From contig NC_066286.1 in the NCBI RefSeq assembly GCF_905404315.1, positions 4,285,501 through 4,349,500 of the forward strand: DNA of 64,000 nt, in the 5' to 3' direction. The stretch comes from Leptidea sinapis. Taxonomy: Eukaryota; Arthropoda; Insecta; Lepidoptera; Pieridae. The notes under the pieces are model-generated. The model was not told the origin of the DNA. It ran no database searches and worked only from the letters and a program-made list of their open reading frames with translations. Shown here piece after piece: positions 1 through 11,144 of this stretch; the stretch's first letter is position 1; each line of letters opens with the position of its first letter. The position numbers and the translations under genes were made by a program.

Positions 1-192
1 CACACATTGTTCGGGACTGGCTCTAGTACGCCCACTTGGGCGTAGTATTAGTTGCAGCGGCATCTAGCTGGAGTGCAGCAGAGACCAATCCTTTATCTAA
101 GCATGCTTAAAACCATACCGAAATGTAAGGGAAAAATAGCAAAAATGTAGAGCTTAAGGCATATGGTCTTACCTTAAATTTTATAAAATGTT

Positions 193-300
193 TTTTTTTT
201 TATATGAGAGGGGGCAAACGGGCAACCGCCCATGGACATCCGCAACAACAGGTGTATCAAGAAATGCGTTGCCGGCCTTTAAGGTGGGAGTATGCTTTTT
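193..300 (-). mobile_element. 3' tail of a CR1/Jockey-type LINE (LINE-B), degenerate
   Basis: On the minus strand this matches the tail of the better copies at 24709-25747 and 35940-37023: the block around CTTTAAAGGCCGGCAACGC, then a stretch ending in an A-rich run (seen as T-rich on the + strand at 191-202). It is much diverged and has no usable ORF. It is a dead 5'-truncated LINE end; the exact 5' limit is unclear. Confidence 0.6.
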
Positions 301-1441
301 TGAGGTTTTGAGGTTTAAATTAACATGGAAACGTAACTTAAGCAAATTAATAATATGACTGTGCATTCTCTCCCTATTATATGTTCAAAAATATCTACAG
401 CTTCTTTCACAAAATAGAAATAGAAGTTTCAACATTAAAATATGAAAATGCTTCGTAAATCGAAAATGTACAAATTTTTATGTCCCAGCAGATTTTCAGA
501 TAAATTATTTTCTTGAAGGTCCCTAACAGATACGACATCTGTTCGGGAAGACTGTGCTGTGAAGTGGCTGTGCGAGGCAAGAAATTTCGAACAAAACGCG
601 CGGTTGTCTACGTGATGCAGATGGTACTTTGCACGTAATTGTCCGGTGGTGGTGTATCTGAGAAACATAAGTTTTGTGTCACTATTTTGCTTATAAGGTC
701 AGGTGACTATTTTGACCTTGTAAGAAAACTGCATACAAGGATCAAAAATCGGCGATCTAACTCCATTTTAGCAACCTTCCGAAATCGGCAGGTGCCCCCA
801 CGCCGTGGTATGCCTTATGCCTAGCCTGTCATTACGTATTATTTTACATGTATTAATATCGATTTAAACTGTTCTGTGGTATTCATAGATTGCTTATAAT
901 TATGATGATTTGAATGAATGTATAAGAAAGCCATTTAAACAAGCTATAATACCATGCAAAATATCAGGTCAGAACTTGGTCGGGGCGTAGTGTGCCAAAC
1001 GGCACTTCCGATTTCTGTGTAACTGAAAAATCTAGTAACATAATGCACTTCCCGATTTTGGTAAGTGTAACTCATAGACGATAGCATGACGATTATTTCT
1101 TGTATTCATTGGAAGCATCAATTTCGGTCAAAATAATTAAATAAAAAAATTAAATGAAATACATAAAACATCAATTTGTCGGCCACAATTGTAATAGAAA
1201 ATTCAACGTCAATAGTCGAGTTGTTGATATTATGTTTTCAAATAGGCAAGCCAGAAAATATCTATTTTATTTATTAGATTTAGTAAACAGTGAAACATTA
1301 AATCTTACTATCTCAAGCGTTTGCCTGCGTTATTCCAGAAAAATGTAGTGGCAAAAAGGTGATGAGCTTTACGACAATTAGAACTCGTACGAACTTTGTA
1401 CATTATCTTATTTTTAAGTGCGATATAATCGTATTTGTTAT
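301..1441. other. No recognisable feature
   Basis: AT-rich DNA with only short chance ORFs. I see no splice-bounded coding stretch, RNA gene or repeat shared with the rest of the window. Confidence 0.5.
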
Positions 1442-1556
1442 GATATAATTTTTTGGGTTTTTCAAGAATCCTGATAGGCACTGCATTATGATAGGCAGGG
1501 TGTATCAATTACCATCAGCTGAACGTCCTCGTCCCTTATTTTCATAAAAAAACAGT
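1442..1556 (+). repeat. Hairpin repeat (family A), 3' part only
   Basis: Family A is the commonest dispersed repeat here. A full copy runs from CCAGTGGGAGGCTCC to a CGTCTCGTCCCTTATTTTCAT-like end and holds a hairpin built on GTGCCGCTCAG. This copy keeps the second hairpin arm onward (TTCAAGAATCCTGATAGGCA) and the end block ATCAGCTGAACGTCC. It has no ORF and looks like a non-autonomous element, but its class (SINE or miniature DNA element) is not settled by the sequence. Confidence 0.75.
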
Positions 1557-1884
1557 CACCAAGTTTGACACTCTATGACATTTAATTATGAAGAAAAGTA
1601 CTAATTTAATTATGAAAATGATCCTATTATGAGAAACCCAGTGGAAAAACTCGCGAGAAATTGTACTTATTTTTCTTGAAAACAAAGGGACAGCGAAAAA
1701 AATGAAAACAATGGTGAACAAAGGAGGGTGGACAAAAGACGAACGCAATGGCAATACAATTGCTTAATAACCTTCAATAGAAGCTTTATTTAGAAGTCAT
1801 AATAAGTAGTCTGGGCATAAATATTGTTTATTTAATGAATTAAATTTTGGAACGCGTTTATTTATTATTATTAGATAGATAGAT
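1557..1884. other. No recognisable feature
   Basis: AT-rich spacer, no supported gene or repeat. Confidence 0.45.
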
Positions 1885-2240
1885 AGAATCTTCCATCACA
1901 TTCTCATAGTCTGAGAGTTGAACAAGAGATAAAAGATTTATCAACAATACGTCACTCGAACCGTTGGCTACTGAGCCAACTTTCAACTGTGGAAGAGCGC
2001 TCGCACGGAACGCGATAGGACGTAAGTTTGAGTCCTGCATCATTTATAAATTTTGTTTTCAAATTACCAAATCTAGATAGACTCTAAAAGCTGAGAAAAC
2101 TTCGAATAAACTGAGATTAACAGTAAGGCTCTATTTTGAGCGATGCACGCACACTAGCACAAAGTGACATACAAATCGCGAGTCTAAGACTTAACTTGTC
2201 ACGCACACGAAAGCAACAAACCTGGCCTGTTTTCATCGGT
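1885..2240 (+). mobile_element. tRNA-derived SINE (SINE-1), + orientation
   Basis: Contains a linker (GAGAGTTGAACAAGAGATAA, then ACGTCACTCGAAC), a tRNA-like head at about 1957-2047 that is enlarged by an insertion in its D-arm region, then a body from TTTTGTTTTCAAATTACC to AACAAACCTGGCC. The same order occurs inverted at 6345-6665. No ORF. An internal tRNA-type promoter is expected from the family type, but the disrupted head makes activity doubtful. Confidence 0.7.
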
Positions 2241-2404
2241 AGTCTAACAGCAAGAGGCTCTATCTAAACGTATAAATTATATAAGGCTCATTTATTATCC
2301 ATATATTGTTTATTCATTAATTAGAAAGTGAGTTATCGTAAGTAAAAGTGTTAAACAGCTGTAGACTTTTTTTAACCTCTGTTTTTCATAGTAGCTTCTG
2401 GCTG

Positions 2405-2735
2405 CGTTTATTACACAAATAAAATTTTTACATAAAATTTTATGAACGATGTGGAACTCGAACCCACGACCTCTGGCGTTCCAAGCCAGTGCTCTGCCAA
2501 CTGAACTAACCGTTCGAGTGACGTATCGTCATAAAATCTTATATGCTTTGTTCAACTCTCAGGTTGTGGCTTCATCTACAGGATCTACTTTACAGTTGAT
2601 AACCTGCTCAACCCCAATATTTGCATATTAGGAAATTGACTTGAGATGTCGCTCTTGCAAATTTAAATAATTTATAATGTTTTCATGTATAGATAGTGAT
2701 AACCCTCACTTCTAGGATAAATACACAAATAAAAT
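2405..2735 (-). mobile_element. tRNA-derived SINE (SINE-1)
   Basis: Minus-strand copy with the tRNA-like head at 2444-2515, the linker GACGTATCGTCATAAAATCT, then the stretch with GAAATTGACTTGAGATGTCG and a 3' block GATAACCCTCACTTCTAGGA. It is nearly identical in order to 9105-9420. A second, shorter copy follows in the same orientation at 2736, so the two lie in tandem. Confidence 0.75.
2444..2515 (-). other. tRNA-like cloverleaf inside SINE-1
   Basis: On the minus strand a 7-bp acceptor stem (GAACGGT with ATCGTTC, one wobble), D-arm, anticodon stem CTGGC/GCCAG, and a T-arm with loop TTCGAGT can be drawn. The anticodon loop TTGGAAC would read GGA (Ser), but there is no long variable arm as in real serine tRNAs. 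It is better read as the SINE head than as a working tRNA gene. Confidence 0.65.
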
Positions 2736-2895
2736 ATGAAAACATAATTTTATGAACGATGCGGGACTCGAACCCACGACCTCTGGCGTTCCGTGCCAGT
2801 GCTCTGCCAACTGAGCTAACCGCTCGAGTGACGTATCATCATAAAATCTTGTGTGCTTAGTTCAACTCTCAGGATGTGGCTTCATCTACAATAGA
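2736..2895 (-). mobile_element. tRNA-derived SINE (SINE-1), truncated tandem copy
   Basis: Repeats the head and linker of the preceding copy (AACGATGCGGGACTCGAACC, then CAACTCTCAGGATGTGGCTT) and stops shortly after the linker. Its head at 2754-2825 folds as a complete 72-nt cloverleaf, but position 33 of the anticodon loop (ACGGAAC) is C where real tRNAs have U. Confidence 0.7.
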
Positions 2896-3289
2896 AAATT
2901 TAAAATAACATCTCATTCCCAATATTCCGTCCAATAAAAACACAACTTACAAGCGTTCGCTCGAGTCGTTGGCTTTCAACAAATTAGGTGGTTTCTTTGA
3001 ATTAATTATGTAAGGTAATACACATGATAATTAGGAGGCACGCCTGAATGTCAAAACAAATGAAAGCTCGTTATAGTCCCTGAAATAATAGCTGAGATTT
3101 GCTGGAGGCGATTTTTCTCTTGTCGTTGTAATTTGATATTTCAGCATAAAGTTGTTTATTTAAAATGAAGGCTGAGATAATTGAGAATTTAAGAGCTTGG
3201 TAGGGCAGCCAGTTTTTTGTTTCTGTATTTTTATTAAATGGTAAAATTTTTATTATTTTAGAAAATCTTTATTTTTGGTCAAACCATTC

Positions 3290-3450
3290 ACAATTCGCTG
3301 ACAGTTCGAATAGATTCACGTTGCATGCGGTCAAATGATTTGAGGTGATATGGGAGAACATTAGAACGGAGTTGACAGAAATACTTCACTGGCAATGGCA
3401 GCTTTGTGTGAAGGTTTTTTGAAGCCAATTTGGTTTTGCCTTCTTCGTGA
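3290..3450 (-). mobile_element. Decayed LINE reverse-transcriptase fragment
   Basis: Minus-strand translation gives a stretch resembling KLASKK and then SFDRMQR, matching the order KLASKK...PFDRVQRR of the LINE at 24709-25747. Frames are broken. This is an old, divergent relative. Confidence 0.5.
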
Positions 3451-3462
3451 TACAGAATTGGC

Positions 3463-4070
3463 AATTCAAATTCAAATATTCTTATTCAAAATAGGTTTTA
3501 AAATCACTTATTTAACATAAAAAAGTGTGTGTACTTATGTATGCACGCAAGAAGTTATACTTCTTTGGCCTAATGAAGCAAAAATCATTAAAATGATTTA
3601 TTCTTCGTGCTATTCTACGTTTTTAGAAAGAAAATTTATGTAAGAATCTCGCAAAGATGGCATTAACAATTAATTATTAAATAATTAATAAGGCTGTATG
3701 GGCTTGAACTATTTGCCTTTCCTAATAATGGACGAAGGAAACAAAAAAAAAATTACCAATGATGCAAACGTCAGAATATTTTAGGAACCAACTTCAACCT
3801 GTTACTTTTGTGTTACAGTAACGCGCGCGTTCTCGTCTTAAATTTCTACTCTCCTCATTTTTTCATAACGCGCCTAAAGATTTAACTTCAAAAACTACTA
3901 ACCATTCGAAATAGTATGCCTGAGACCTGATAAGAAAATCGCAAGATACTCGACGGTTTTTTTTACAATATATGCAGTAAACAATAAAATTTATAATTAA
4001 ATAGCCTGAAGGCGTTCGCTTCATTCCAAATCTATGGTATCATTAAGAAAATCACTCGGGATTTCGAAAT
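3463..4070 (-). repeat. LINE 3'-UTR repeat (family D), interrupted
   Basis: Family D on the + strand begins with AATTCAAATTCAAATA, followed by a CATCACTTATT block, a GCCTGAGACCTGA block and an A/T-rich end. Pieces are seen at 3463-3510 and 3897-4070, with unrelated AT-rich DNA between. At 54045-54690 the same repeat joins a LINE ORF end, so this is the 3' UTR of a LINE in minus orientation. Confidence 0.5.
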
Positions 4071-4609
4071 CCAAAATTACTATAGGCAAAGCAATATGGG
4101 TAGTGTCCAAGAGTAGTGATACAAAAAAGGGATTTCCTTAGTATTTAACACGCAGGTTTGAAAGGAAAACAAGTATAGCTGATTCACTTATAAATTTTCC
4201 ACTGACATATGTTGGATGCCTGAGATATATCATCACTAACGCACTTGACACTGTAAAATGAGTTCTTCTACATTAATTATATTTAAGAAAGATTGAGTAT
4301 ACGGGTCATACGGTGGAAAATCTGCTAAATTTATTGCACTGTGCCTTAACAAATTCATAAAACCGTAATAGACATATTTTTATGTAAATAGAATAAAAAC
4401 GTCTGGTAGGTCCAATAGTAATCTTATAAATATTTTCAATAACTTCTAATTTAAAAAAAATAACATGTTATAGTACTGCTTATAGTAGAAGTACGTTCTC
4501 GGTTATATTATTTAATTAATATTTTATACGTATATTATTTATACATCTAGAATCTCGATATACTGTGACAATTGTGACGAAAACAATTGAGGATAACACT
4601 TAACGACTA
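4071..4609. other. No recognisable feature
   Basis: AT-rich spacer without supported content. Confidence 0.45.
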
Positions 4610-4675
4610 TTTTAGCAATGCACGTGAGTGTGAGCGTAAGACGAAGCTTGTCACGCACACTAAAATAAATAAAGG
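4610..4675 (+). repeat. SINE-1 body fragment
   Basis: Shares the GCACGTGAGTGTGAGCGTAA and CTTGTCACGCACAC blocks with the body of the SINE-1 copies at 1885-2240 and 6345-6665. No tRNA-like head remains. Confidence 0.55.
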
Positions 4676-4780
4676 TTTATTAACAAAAACAAACCACACA
4701 TAATAATACAAGTTAATAAGATTACAAAGGTTAGAGAAAAAATAATAAAACACTGTATAAAAAATAACACAAAAACATTA

Positions 4781-5125
4781 TCTATACTAATATTATAAAG
4801 CTGCAGTGTTTGTTTGTTTGTTTGAACGCGCTAATCTCTGGTACTACTGGTCCGATTTGAATGATTCTTTCAGTGTTGGGTAGTCCATTTATCGAGGAAG
4901 GCTATAGGCTATGTTTTTTTTTCAAAATTAGGGATCTGTAATAAAATTGCTATTTTGTAACACAAGGTGTAAAATCGAAAACCTATTTTTGCGTGCGCTG
5001 CAAAAACTATTGACAATAGCACAAAATGATGTACAGGCTATAATATAGGCAATATTTTATTACTTATAAAACTATCGCGTGAATTATACTTTATATGGCA
5101 AAACAACGTTTGCCGGGTCAGCAAG
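4781..5125 (+). mobile_element. Non-autonomous Helitron
   Basis: Begins TCTATACTAATATTATAAAG after an A and ends CAACGTTTGCCGGGTCAGC-AAG before a T. This is the Helitron rule (5' TC, 3' CTRR, inserted between A and T) with the last motif changed from CTAG to CAAG. It has no Rep/helicase ORF. Known family behaviour: rolling-circle transposition driven by another copy. Confidence 0.75.
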
Positions 5126-6344
5126 TAAATAAATAAAATTGCGTACGTACGCAATGTAAAAAAGTACACAAATGTCAGAAGTGAAACCTTCATTGTGCAT
5201 GAACCTTTAAACTGCATACAAAGTCCTGGTTCATGTTGCTAGGATGACACATGATTTCAACCGCTATGAAAGATATTACTATCACCGCTACATTATTTAT
5301 GTGCTTCTGGTGTCTATTTAGTAATACATCGTGCGCATGATATCAGAACATATTAAGGTATACTCGCGTCAAACATAAGACAATCTCTTCTTTAACTATG
5401 ATCGCCTGGTACAAAAACATTGTATAACGCCTCGTATCTCATTTTCTCCCACGTTAAATCTTATAAATTTATGTGTCTGCCTCGTTTTACTGTCTGGCTT
5501 TTTCGTTTCATCGACTTTCAAATCACAACGATGATAAAGAAGCTTTCACTTCAAAAATATATTATAAATTATATAATGCAAAATCTCAATTTAAAATGAC
5601 TGTGTAGCAGTTCATTATTATCAAAAGGAGCTAACTCAACGTCATGTTAAGTTGGTATAATACCAATTACCAGCACTGACTTTCAGCAGCCCCCTGGTGT
5701 AACTACTATTGTTAAAATTTTTTTTTTAAAACGTTCCATTATTATTTTTGTACAAAAGGTGATATGATTTTAATTTTGGTACTATTGTGCAGAATATAGG
5801 TAAATAAAGAAATAATAGCGATTTAAAAATTTGGCATAAAAAACAAATAAAAAGAGTGATTTTATAATACAAGTTATTAGCAGTATTATATAGTTTTTTT
5901 TTAATAATTTGTCTTAGTAGATATTGCTAGTTATGCCACCATTTCCACGGCTGAAATATAAATGAAAAGATATCCTGATCGTATGCAATCACGCTGCCAC
6001 AATGATACTCCAAAGAGACCTTAAAATAGTTAGATTAGTAAACATTAACATAATAATATGTTTACTCAATTATAAATAGAAATGGTGAAGCAAAAGGAAG
6101 GTCTGTAGTGAGATTACAGAACAACGGTCTCTGGAGACACATTAGTGAAGAAGCCGACCATATCGTACCCTCGTTACATAGTTTTTATCTGTTTCCTGTT
6201 TCAAATATTTCGGTTAAACAATCACAGTGAAATTATTCCATGAAAGTAGGAAAATTAAACGTTTAGTTTTCTTGTGGTTTATTAATTTATTAAATCTTAG
6301 ATAATTTATACGTCTTTCTCTTGCTGCTGGATAAATGTTGAAAA
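5126..6344. other. No recognisable feature
   Basis: AT-rich DNA. An open stretch near 6075-6250 (+) reads as a hydrophilic peptide but has no splice sites to support it. Nothing else stands out. Confidence 0.4.
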
Positions 6345-6665
6345 TAGGCCAGGTTTATTACTTTAGTGTGAGTGACAAGCTTCGTCTTACATTCGTGATT
6401 TGTATGTCAACTTTGTGGTAGTGCACGTGCGTTGCTCAAATAGACGTTAACTGTCAACCTTAATATTTTTCGACGTTTTCACAGCTTTTACAGTCTGTCT
6501 AGATTTGGTAATTTGAAAACAAAATTTATGAACGATACAGGACTCGAACCCGCGACCTCTCGCGTTCCCTGCGAGCGCTCTTCCAACTGAGCCAACCGTT
6601 CGAGTGACGTATCGTTAATAAATCTTATATGTCTCATTCAACTCTCAGGTTATGGCTTCTAGCTT
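6345..6665 (-). mobile_element. Full-length-like SINE-1
   Basis: The longest SINE-1 copy. On the minus strand: linker, tRNA-like head (6530-6601, acceptor GAACGGT/ATCGTTC, anticodon stem CTCGC, T-loop TTCGAGT), then the body with ACCAAATCTAGACAGACTGT and an end near AACCTGGCC. No ORF. Order and orientation mirror 1885-2240. Confidence 0.75.
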
Positions 6666-8073
6666 GTTAAGATTTGAAACAGTTATATCTCAAGTCAATA
6701 TCCTTAATAAGCCTTCCTTAAGAATAAAGTTTTCATTCATTATTTTGTTACTTCGCTGACATCTGCAATAAGGCTTTCTGGAATAAGAGTCTTAGAACAA
6801 ACAAACAGAGTAATATTTTGATAGCGTACATTTTGAAACTCCCTTATTCTCTTTTCAAATTAAATTGTATAGGCTATTTCTAACAATTGCAAATTTTAAC
6901 TTTTGGATTTATACAGAGATAAAGGTAGGTATGATATGCTTCTCGGAATGTTAAATAAATTAGCATTCGACGAGTTTCATACTAAACATTTTCATCTACA
7001 TTCACTTAAAACCATAAACAATAAGTTAGTTGCTATATCTGCGCTTCTTCCTTTCGCAAACTTCACGAAGGGTCGCAATGTCTTTATGGAGCCCTCATAA
7101 ATGGTGTGCCGACGTCTGTGAAAACCCGCAATTGAGCTAATGGACGATTCATAATAAAACAATAATGTCCTTTTACGTCTTTTATATGACTTGGCTTGGG
7201 TATAAATTTCGATTGAGGGCGAAATATATAGGTTTTTTATACAATTTATTTACTGTTTTTTCTATGATTTGCTTGAGCTGAAGTCGTAATATTGTCTATG
7301 TTTATATAACTAAATTTCATTGGGTTAATCCGTTAAATGATTTTTTCTTTAACAAAAATAAGAATTCGTACAGCTATGATAATTAAAGGCCTTCAATTCT
7401 TTTTCTTTGCAAATAACACCCAATGTTTTTTTTTAAATCTTCAAAAATCAATGAAAGAGGAACTGGTTTGTAAATATTGTAGATATATCAAGATATAACT
7501 TATAAGTTTCGAATGTCAACGAACTGTGTTCCATAAGCAACCAATTTGTAGTAGAAACCTCTCTCTGCGGTTTGTCTGACGAAGTGAAAATATCGGTTAC
7601 GTTCTTGTCATTTGAATGGTGTTGCAAGAGAGCTGTTGCGACAGTGATCACTTCTCTGTTCGTAACTCCTTATTTTGCCTATTCAATAAAAATGTGAATA
7701 AGTATAACCCTGTTTGCCTGATTCCGAATAGTGAATGTAATATAAAAACGAACATTTAGAATTAAAAGGTGTCTTAAGCTTATTCAAACAAAACAATGCT
7801 TGTAATATTTATAATATTTTAATTAAAACAATCATAATTTTTAAGTTTTAAATAAACATTGTTTTGTCTGACTTAGTATTCGATAACTTGCAATGAGCGA
7901 TTCTCTCGTAACTCTTTTACCCCAGGCCCCGACGACGAATGTGAAGCCAATACGAAAAAAAATATTTTGATGATTGGTTTTACTATCACCAATTTGCCCC
8001 TCCTCACCTCTTTCAATTGAAGCCCTTCAAAAATCTTCCGCATATAAAATAAAATATCTCATACAAATACGAA
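6666..8073. other. No firmly recognisable feature
   Basis: Mostly AT-rich. A 74-codon open frame on the minus strand (about 7448-7672) and one of 65 codons on the plus strand (6903-7100) look somewhat protein-like, but neither has convincing splice sites or a family match, so neither is called. Confidence 0.35.
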
Positions 8074-8305
8074 GAGCGCTTTCGCATTACGTCCGATCAG
8101 AGTCCGATCAGCATACGTGAAAATACGATCCGGAGTAGTCTAAGAACTATTTCTACGGTTGACGGACAGAAATGAAAGGAATGGAAAGGATGATGGAAGC
8201 CGCATCTAGTGCGTAAACTACCATAGAAATAGTTCTAAGACTACTTCGGATCGTGTTTTCATGGATACGGATCGGCTTCTGATCGGACGTAGTGCGAAAG
8301 CACTC
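8074..8305. mobile_element. Miniature inverted-repeat element (P1), PIF/Harbinger-like
   Basis: Terminal inverted repeats of about 25 bp: GAGCGCTTTCGCATTACGTC at the left and its near complement GACGTAGTGCGAAAGCACTC at the right. An internal inverted segment (TAGTCTAAGAACTATTTCTA and its complement) adds to the fold. Flanks are GAA and TAA; the second copy (11434-11621) has perfect TAA/TAA flanks. A 3-bp TWA target site is typical of PIF/Harbinger elements. Non-coding. Confidence 0.75.
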
Positions 8306-8630
8306 TAACGGCCGTTCCCAATATACTATCTACAGATAGAGATAAATTGCTACCTTCTACTTTCAGTAATTAGCTGTCAATAATCTGAAGCTGTCCCAAT
8401 ATACCCGATAAGTCATTCTTATCGCCTTATATTGGGACGTGTGAATTGCAATTTCCATACAAACTTCTATCGCTGGTAAGCTATTCGTCGTCCCATTGAC
8501 AGATAGCGTGTACGGATAAGGTGAGTTACCGTCGCTAAGTTTATTGGGACAAAAAATTCAACGATAGTTACGATTTTTATCCCAAGTAGGCCACAACCGG
8601 AGATAGACTGAATATTGGGAATGGCCGTTA
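8306..8630. mobile_element. Miniature inverted-repeat element (P2), abutting P1
   Basis: Starts TAACGGCCGTTCCCAATATA and ends TATTGGGAATGGCCGTTA, an 18-bp inverted repeat with one mismatch. The inner part also folds (ATCTACAGATAGAG near one end, AGATAGACTG near the other). No ORF. It starts at the TAA that closes P1. A second copy lies at 45906-46220. Confidence 0.75.
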
Positions 8631-8639
8631 GTCATATAA

Positions 8640-9104
8640 AGAAAACTGAGATATTAATCGAAAAAATTATAAATACATCAGTGAGAATGATACTTTAACA
8701 CATCGCATAATACAAATTACTCACAACAGTAACTCGTCTAACAATTACTCAAGTCATTGGAAGATTTCAAAAACATTCAAGTTCCATATTAACATATGAA
8801 AACACGTAGAATGTAATATATGTAAATTACATGTTTGTATTGAAATCTTTACACTGATATGTTTCACATTGTTCGCTGGAGCTGTTATTAGTTTTGGAAA
8901 TATTATTGCTATTTTGCTACGTAAAATGAGCGTATTGGCTCAAAATGAGAAATTCCATTGACGGCATAATCACTGAAGCGTTTCATTTTCAGACTAGATA
9001 TTTGGTGTAATACAGGTTGTTATAATGCTTACTAAGATCTAAGGGTTTCTTTCTGGGTGGTGACGCTAACCTAGGACCTTTAACTATAAAAATAACCAGT
9101 TATT
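8640..9104. other. No recognisable feature
   Basis: AT-rich spacer. Confidence 0.45.
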
Positions 9105-9420
9105 AAATTAAAACAAAAATTGTGTGAACGATGCGGGACTCGAACTGACGACCTCTCGCGTTCCGTGCGAGTGCTCTTTCAACTGAGCTAACCGTTAGAG
9201 TGACGTATCGTCATAAAATCTTGTATGCTTTCAACTCTCAGGTTGTGGCTTCATCTACAGGATCTACTTTACAGTTGATAACCTGCTCAACCCCAATATT
9301 TGTATATTAGGAAATTGACTTGAGATGTCGCTCTTGCAAATCTAAACAATTTGTTCATATGTTTTTAAAGTGATAACCCTCACTTCCAGGATTAATACAC
9401 AAATAAAATAAGACAATTAC
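9105..9420 (-). mobile_element. tRNA-derived SINE (SINE-1)
   Basis: Head at 9126-9197 with the usual CGAACTGACGACCTC and GCTCTTTCAACTGAGC blocks, then the same linker, TTACAGTTGATAACCTGC and GACTTGAGATGTCGC blocks as 2405-2735, ending in CACAAATAAAATAA. The close match of the two copies over about 300 bp defines this subfamily. Confidence 0.75.
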
Positions 9421-9929
9421 TTACTTATTTAGACAAATAAAATTTGAAAATTGTCAATTTGACAATTGTCGCTAATAAAATCGACAATTTCAAACCTAAA
9501 CCTCTAATATTAGTATAGATAAAATATACAGCCTTTATTTTTTTTATTAAATAGACACTGAACTAGTTATTCTCTATTAAAATATAAACTCCGAGGAAAA
9601 ATTAAAGAAATTCATTCGTCGGTTGCAGTGGTTGTTGGAGATGATTATCATCTGCCATTAGGCGAGCACCTAGCTTGTTTTGATGATGGCTGTCGTGAAA
9701 ATATTTTGCAGTTTTTTTACTTTTAATTTTTCAGAGAGCATCTTGGTAAAATAGGTAAGGTCGAAATATTATATACTTATTTAATATAAAATAGCAAAAT
9801 CTTTTCATATGCAAGTGATGAAACAAATACATTTATTTCACAGTATACTTCCTTATAGATAAACATGGCTTTAGTGTGCTTGGCGATAATTAATAATAAA
9901 CTTATAATAGCAAATCAACTCAATCAACC
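9421..9929. other. No recognisable feature
   Basis: AT-rich; includes a short self-complementary stretch around TTGTCAATTTGACAATTGTC at 9445. No gene seen. Confidence 0.4.
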
Positions 9930-10220
9930 AGTGGGAGGCTCCTTTGGACAGGATTCCAGCTAGATTATGGCTACCACAACGGTGCATATTTCTGCCGTGA
10001 AGCAGTAATGTTTAAGAATTACTGTGTTTCGGTCTGAAAGTCGCCGTAGCTAATGAAATTTCTGGGCAAATGAGACTTAACATCTTATGTCTCAAGGCGA
10101 CTAGCGCAATTGTAATGCCGCTCAGAATTTTTGGGTTTTCAAGAATCCTGAGCGGCATTGCATTCTTATGGGCAGGGCGTATCAATCGTCCTGCTCGTCT
10201 CGTCCCATAATGTCATAAAA
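9930..10220 (+). repeat. Hairpin repeat (family A), near full length
   Basis: Runs from CCAGTGGGAGGCTCC to CTCGTCCCATAATGTCAT. It contains the AATGAAATTTCTGGGCAAAT and GAGACTTAACATCTTATGTC blocks and the hairpin: ATGCCGCTCAGAATTTTTG pairs with CAAGAATCCTGAGCGGCAT across a short loop. No ORF. One of the most complete copies in the window. Confidence 0.85.
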
Positions 10221-10444
10221 AATAGTTGTTTGCTAGTAGCTCAGCTGAGCCTAAGGAAAGTGATTTTAAAAATGTGTTTTCAATAATGAAGAAAAAAGTA
10301 TGGTAAAACTTCAATGCCTTTATCAATATTAAACAATAGTTAAGAAATGATAATTTTCATAAAAATTCGTTTATTTGTATAAAGTAAAAAAATTAATTTG
10401 AATCCTCGCGCCAAAATGTATCCACGCAATGCCTATATACGTAT

Positions 10445-10800
10445 ATCGAGGCATAATTGAGGATTGTCTCACAACATTGCCAGTAGATGGCAGTTGAGAC
10501 CCTTCTTGCTCACCGATCAACATCCTAATTACATTGAGTACGCGCTCCGCTTTTAAAAATTCCTATTTGAAGAAAACTAAAAGAATCCCGTGAAATAAAT
10601 ACACGTGCATCTGTGCTTCAGTGGGACCCTATAGTGTAGGGCAGTGTTAATTTTTGGTGTCCTGAACCATTCCACCGGTGGATTTAATAGGAACTAAGGT
10701 TCGCCGGCCAGCAGCCACTGGAAGAACCACGTGGAAACGAGATATCTCCCATCTCCCTGTCTGAGTCGAATCTCGGCATCAGCAGCCAAGGTACGTGGAC
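10445..10800 (+). mobile_element. Possible LTR end plus primer-binding site and leader
   Basis: An AATAAATACACGTGC stretch (polyadenylation-signal-like) is followed by TGGGACCCTATAGTGTAGG and then TTTTTGGTGTCCTGAACC, the layout of an LTR 3' end followed by a tRNA primer-binding site, with GC-rich leader-like DNA behind it. The left end may start near TTGAGGATTGTCTCACAACA. No gag or pol ORF and no second LTR was seen, so this is tentative. Confidence 0.3.
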
Positions 10801-11144
10801 TTATATTGCTGTGGTAAAATTCTATAATATTGGTGATTCATCATTTGTAACATATTATAATACTTCAGCCGCCATTACTATACCATATTTTTTTTTGTTA
10901 CTTTGTTTTTAAGAACAATAATTGTAAAGGTGTAGGCTATTTACACACCTCATAAAAGTATGTGGTGTCTTTTCTCAAGGTCCAAATAAGTATAGAAAAT
11001 TTAGTAAACATAAGAGTTTACTATTAACATTGCTCAGTAAAATTTTGAATGCATAATTATAAACATTTTTGTCAAGATGAATTGAGAGCACTCTGTACAT
11101 AATGCCTATCTTAGGTAGGTATACGTCTAGATAAAGCCTATTGC

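Noticed and set aside
2444..2825. Functional tRNA genes
   Set aside because: The cloverleaves lie in dispersed repeats with a constant linker and body, the anticodon loop is abnormal in most copies, and several have deletions. They are SINE heads.
6075..6250. Open stretch near RSVVRLQNNGLWRHISEEAD on the plus strand
   Set aside because: Protein-like wording only; no start, acceptor or donor fits it.
6903..7100. Plus-strand 65-codon frame (MDLYRDKGRYDMLLGML...)
   Set aside because: No family match, no good splice sites, and an in-frame stop with AT-rich flanks on both sides.
7448..7672. 74-codon minus-strand frame reading GVTNREVITVATALLQHHSN and onward
   Set aside because: It looks somewhat protein-like, but there is no donor at its end, only a weak acceptor at its start and no recognised motif. 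Over 64 kb a few such frames are expected by chance.
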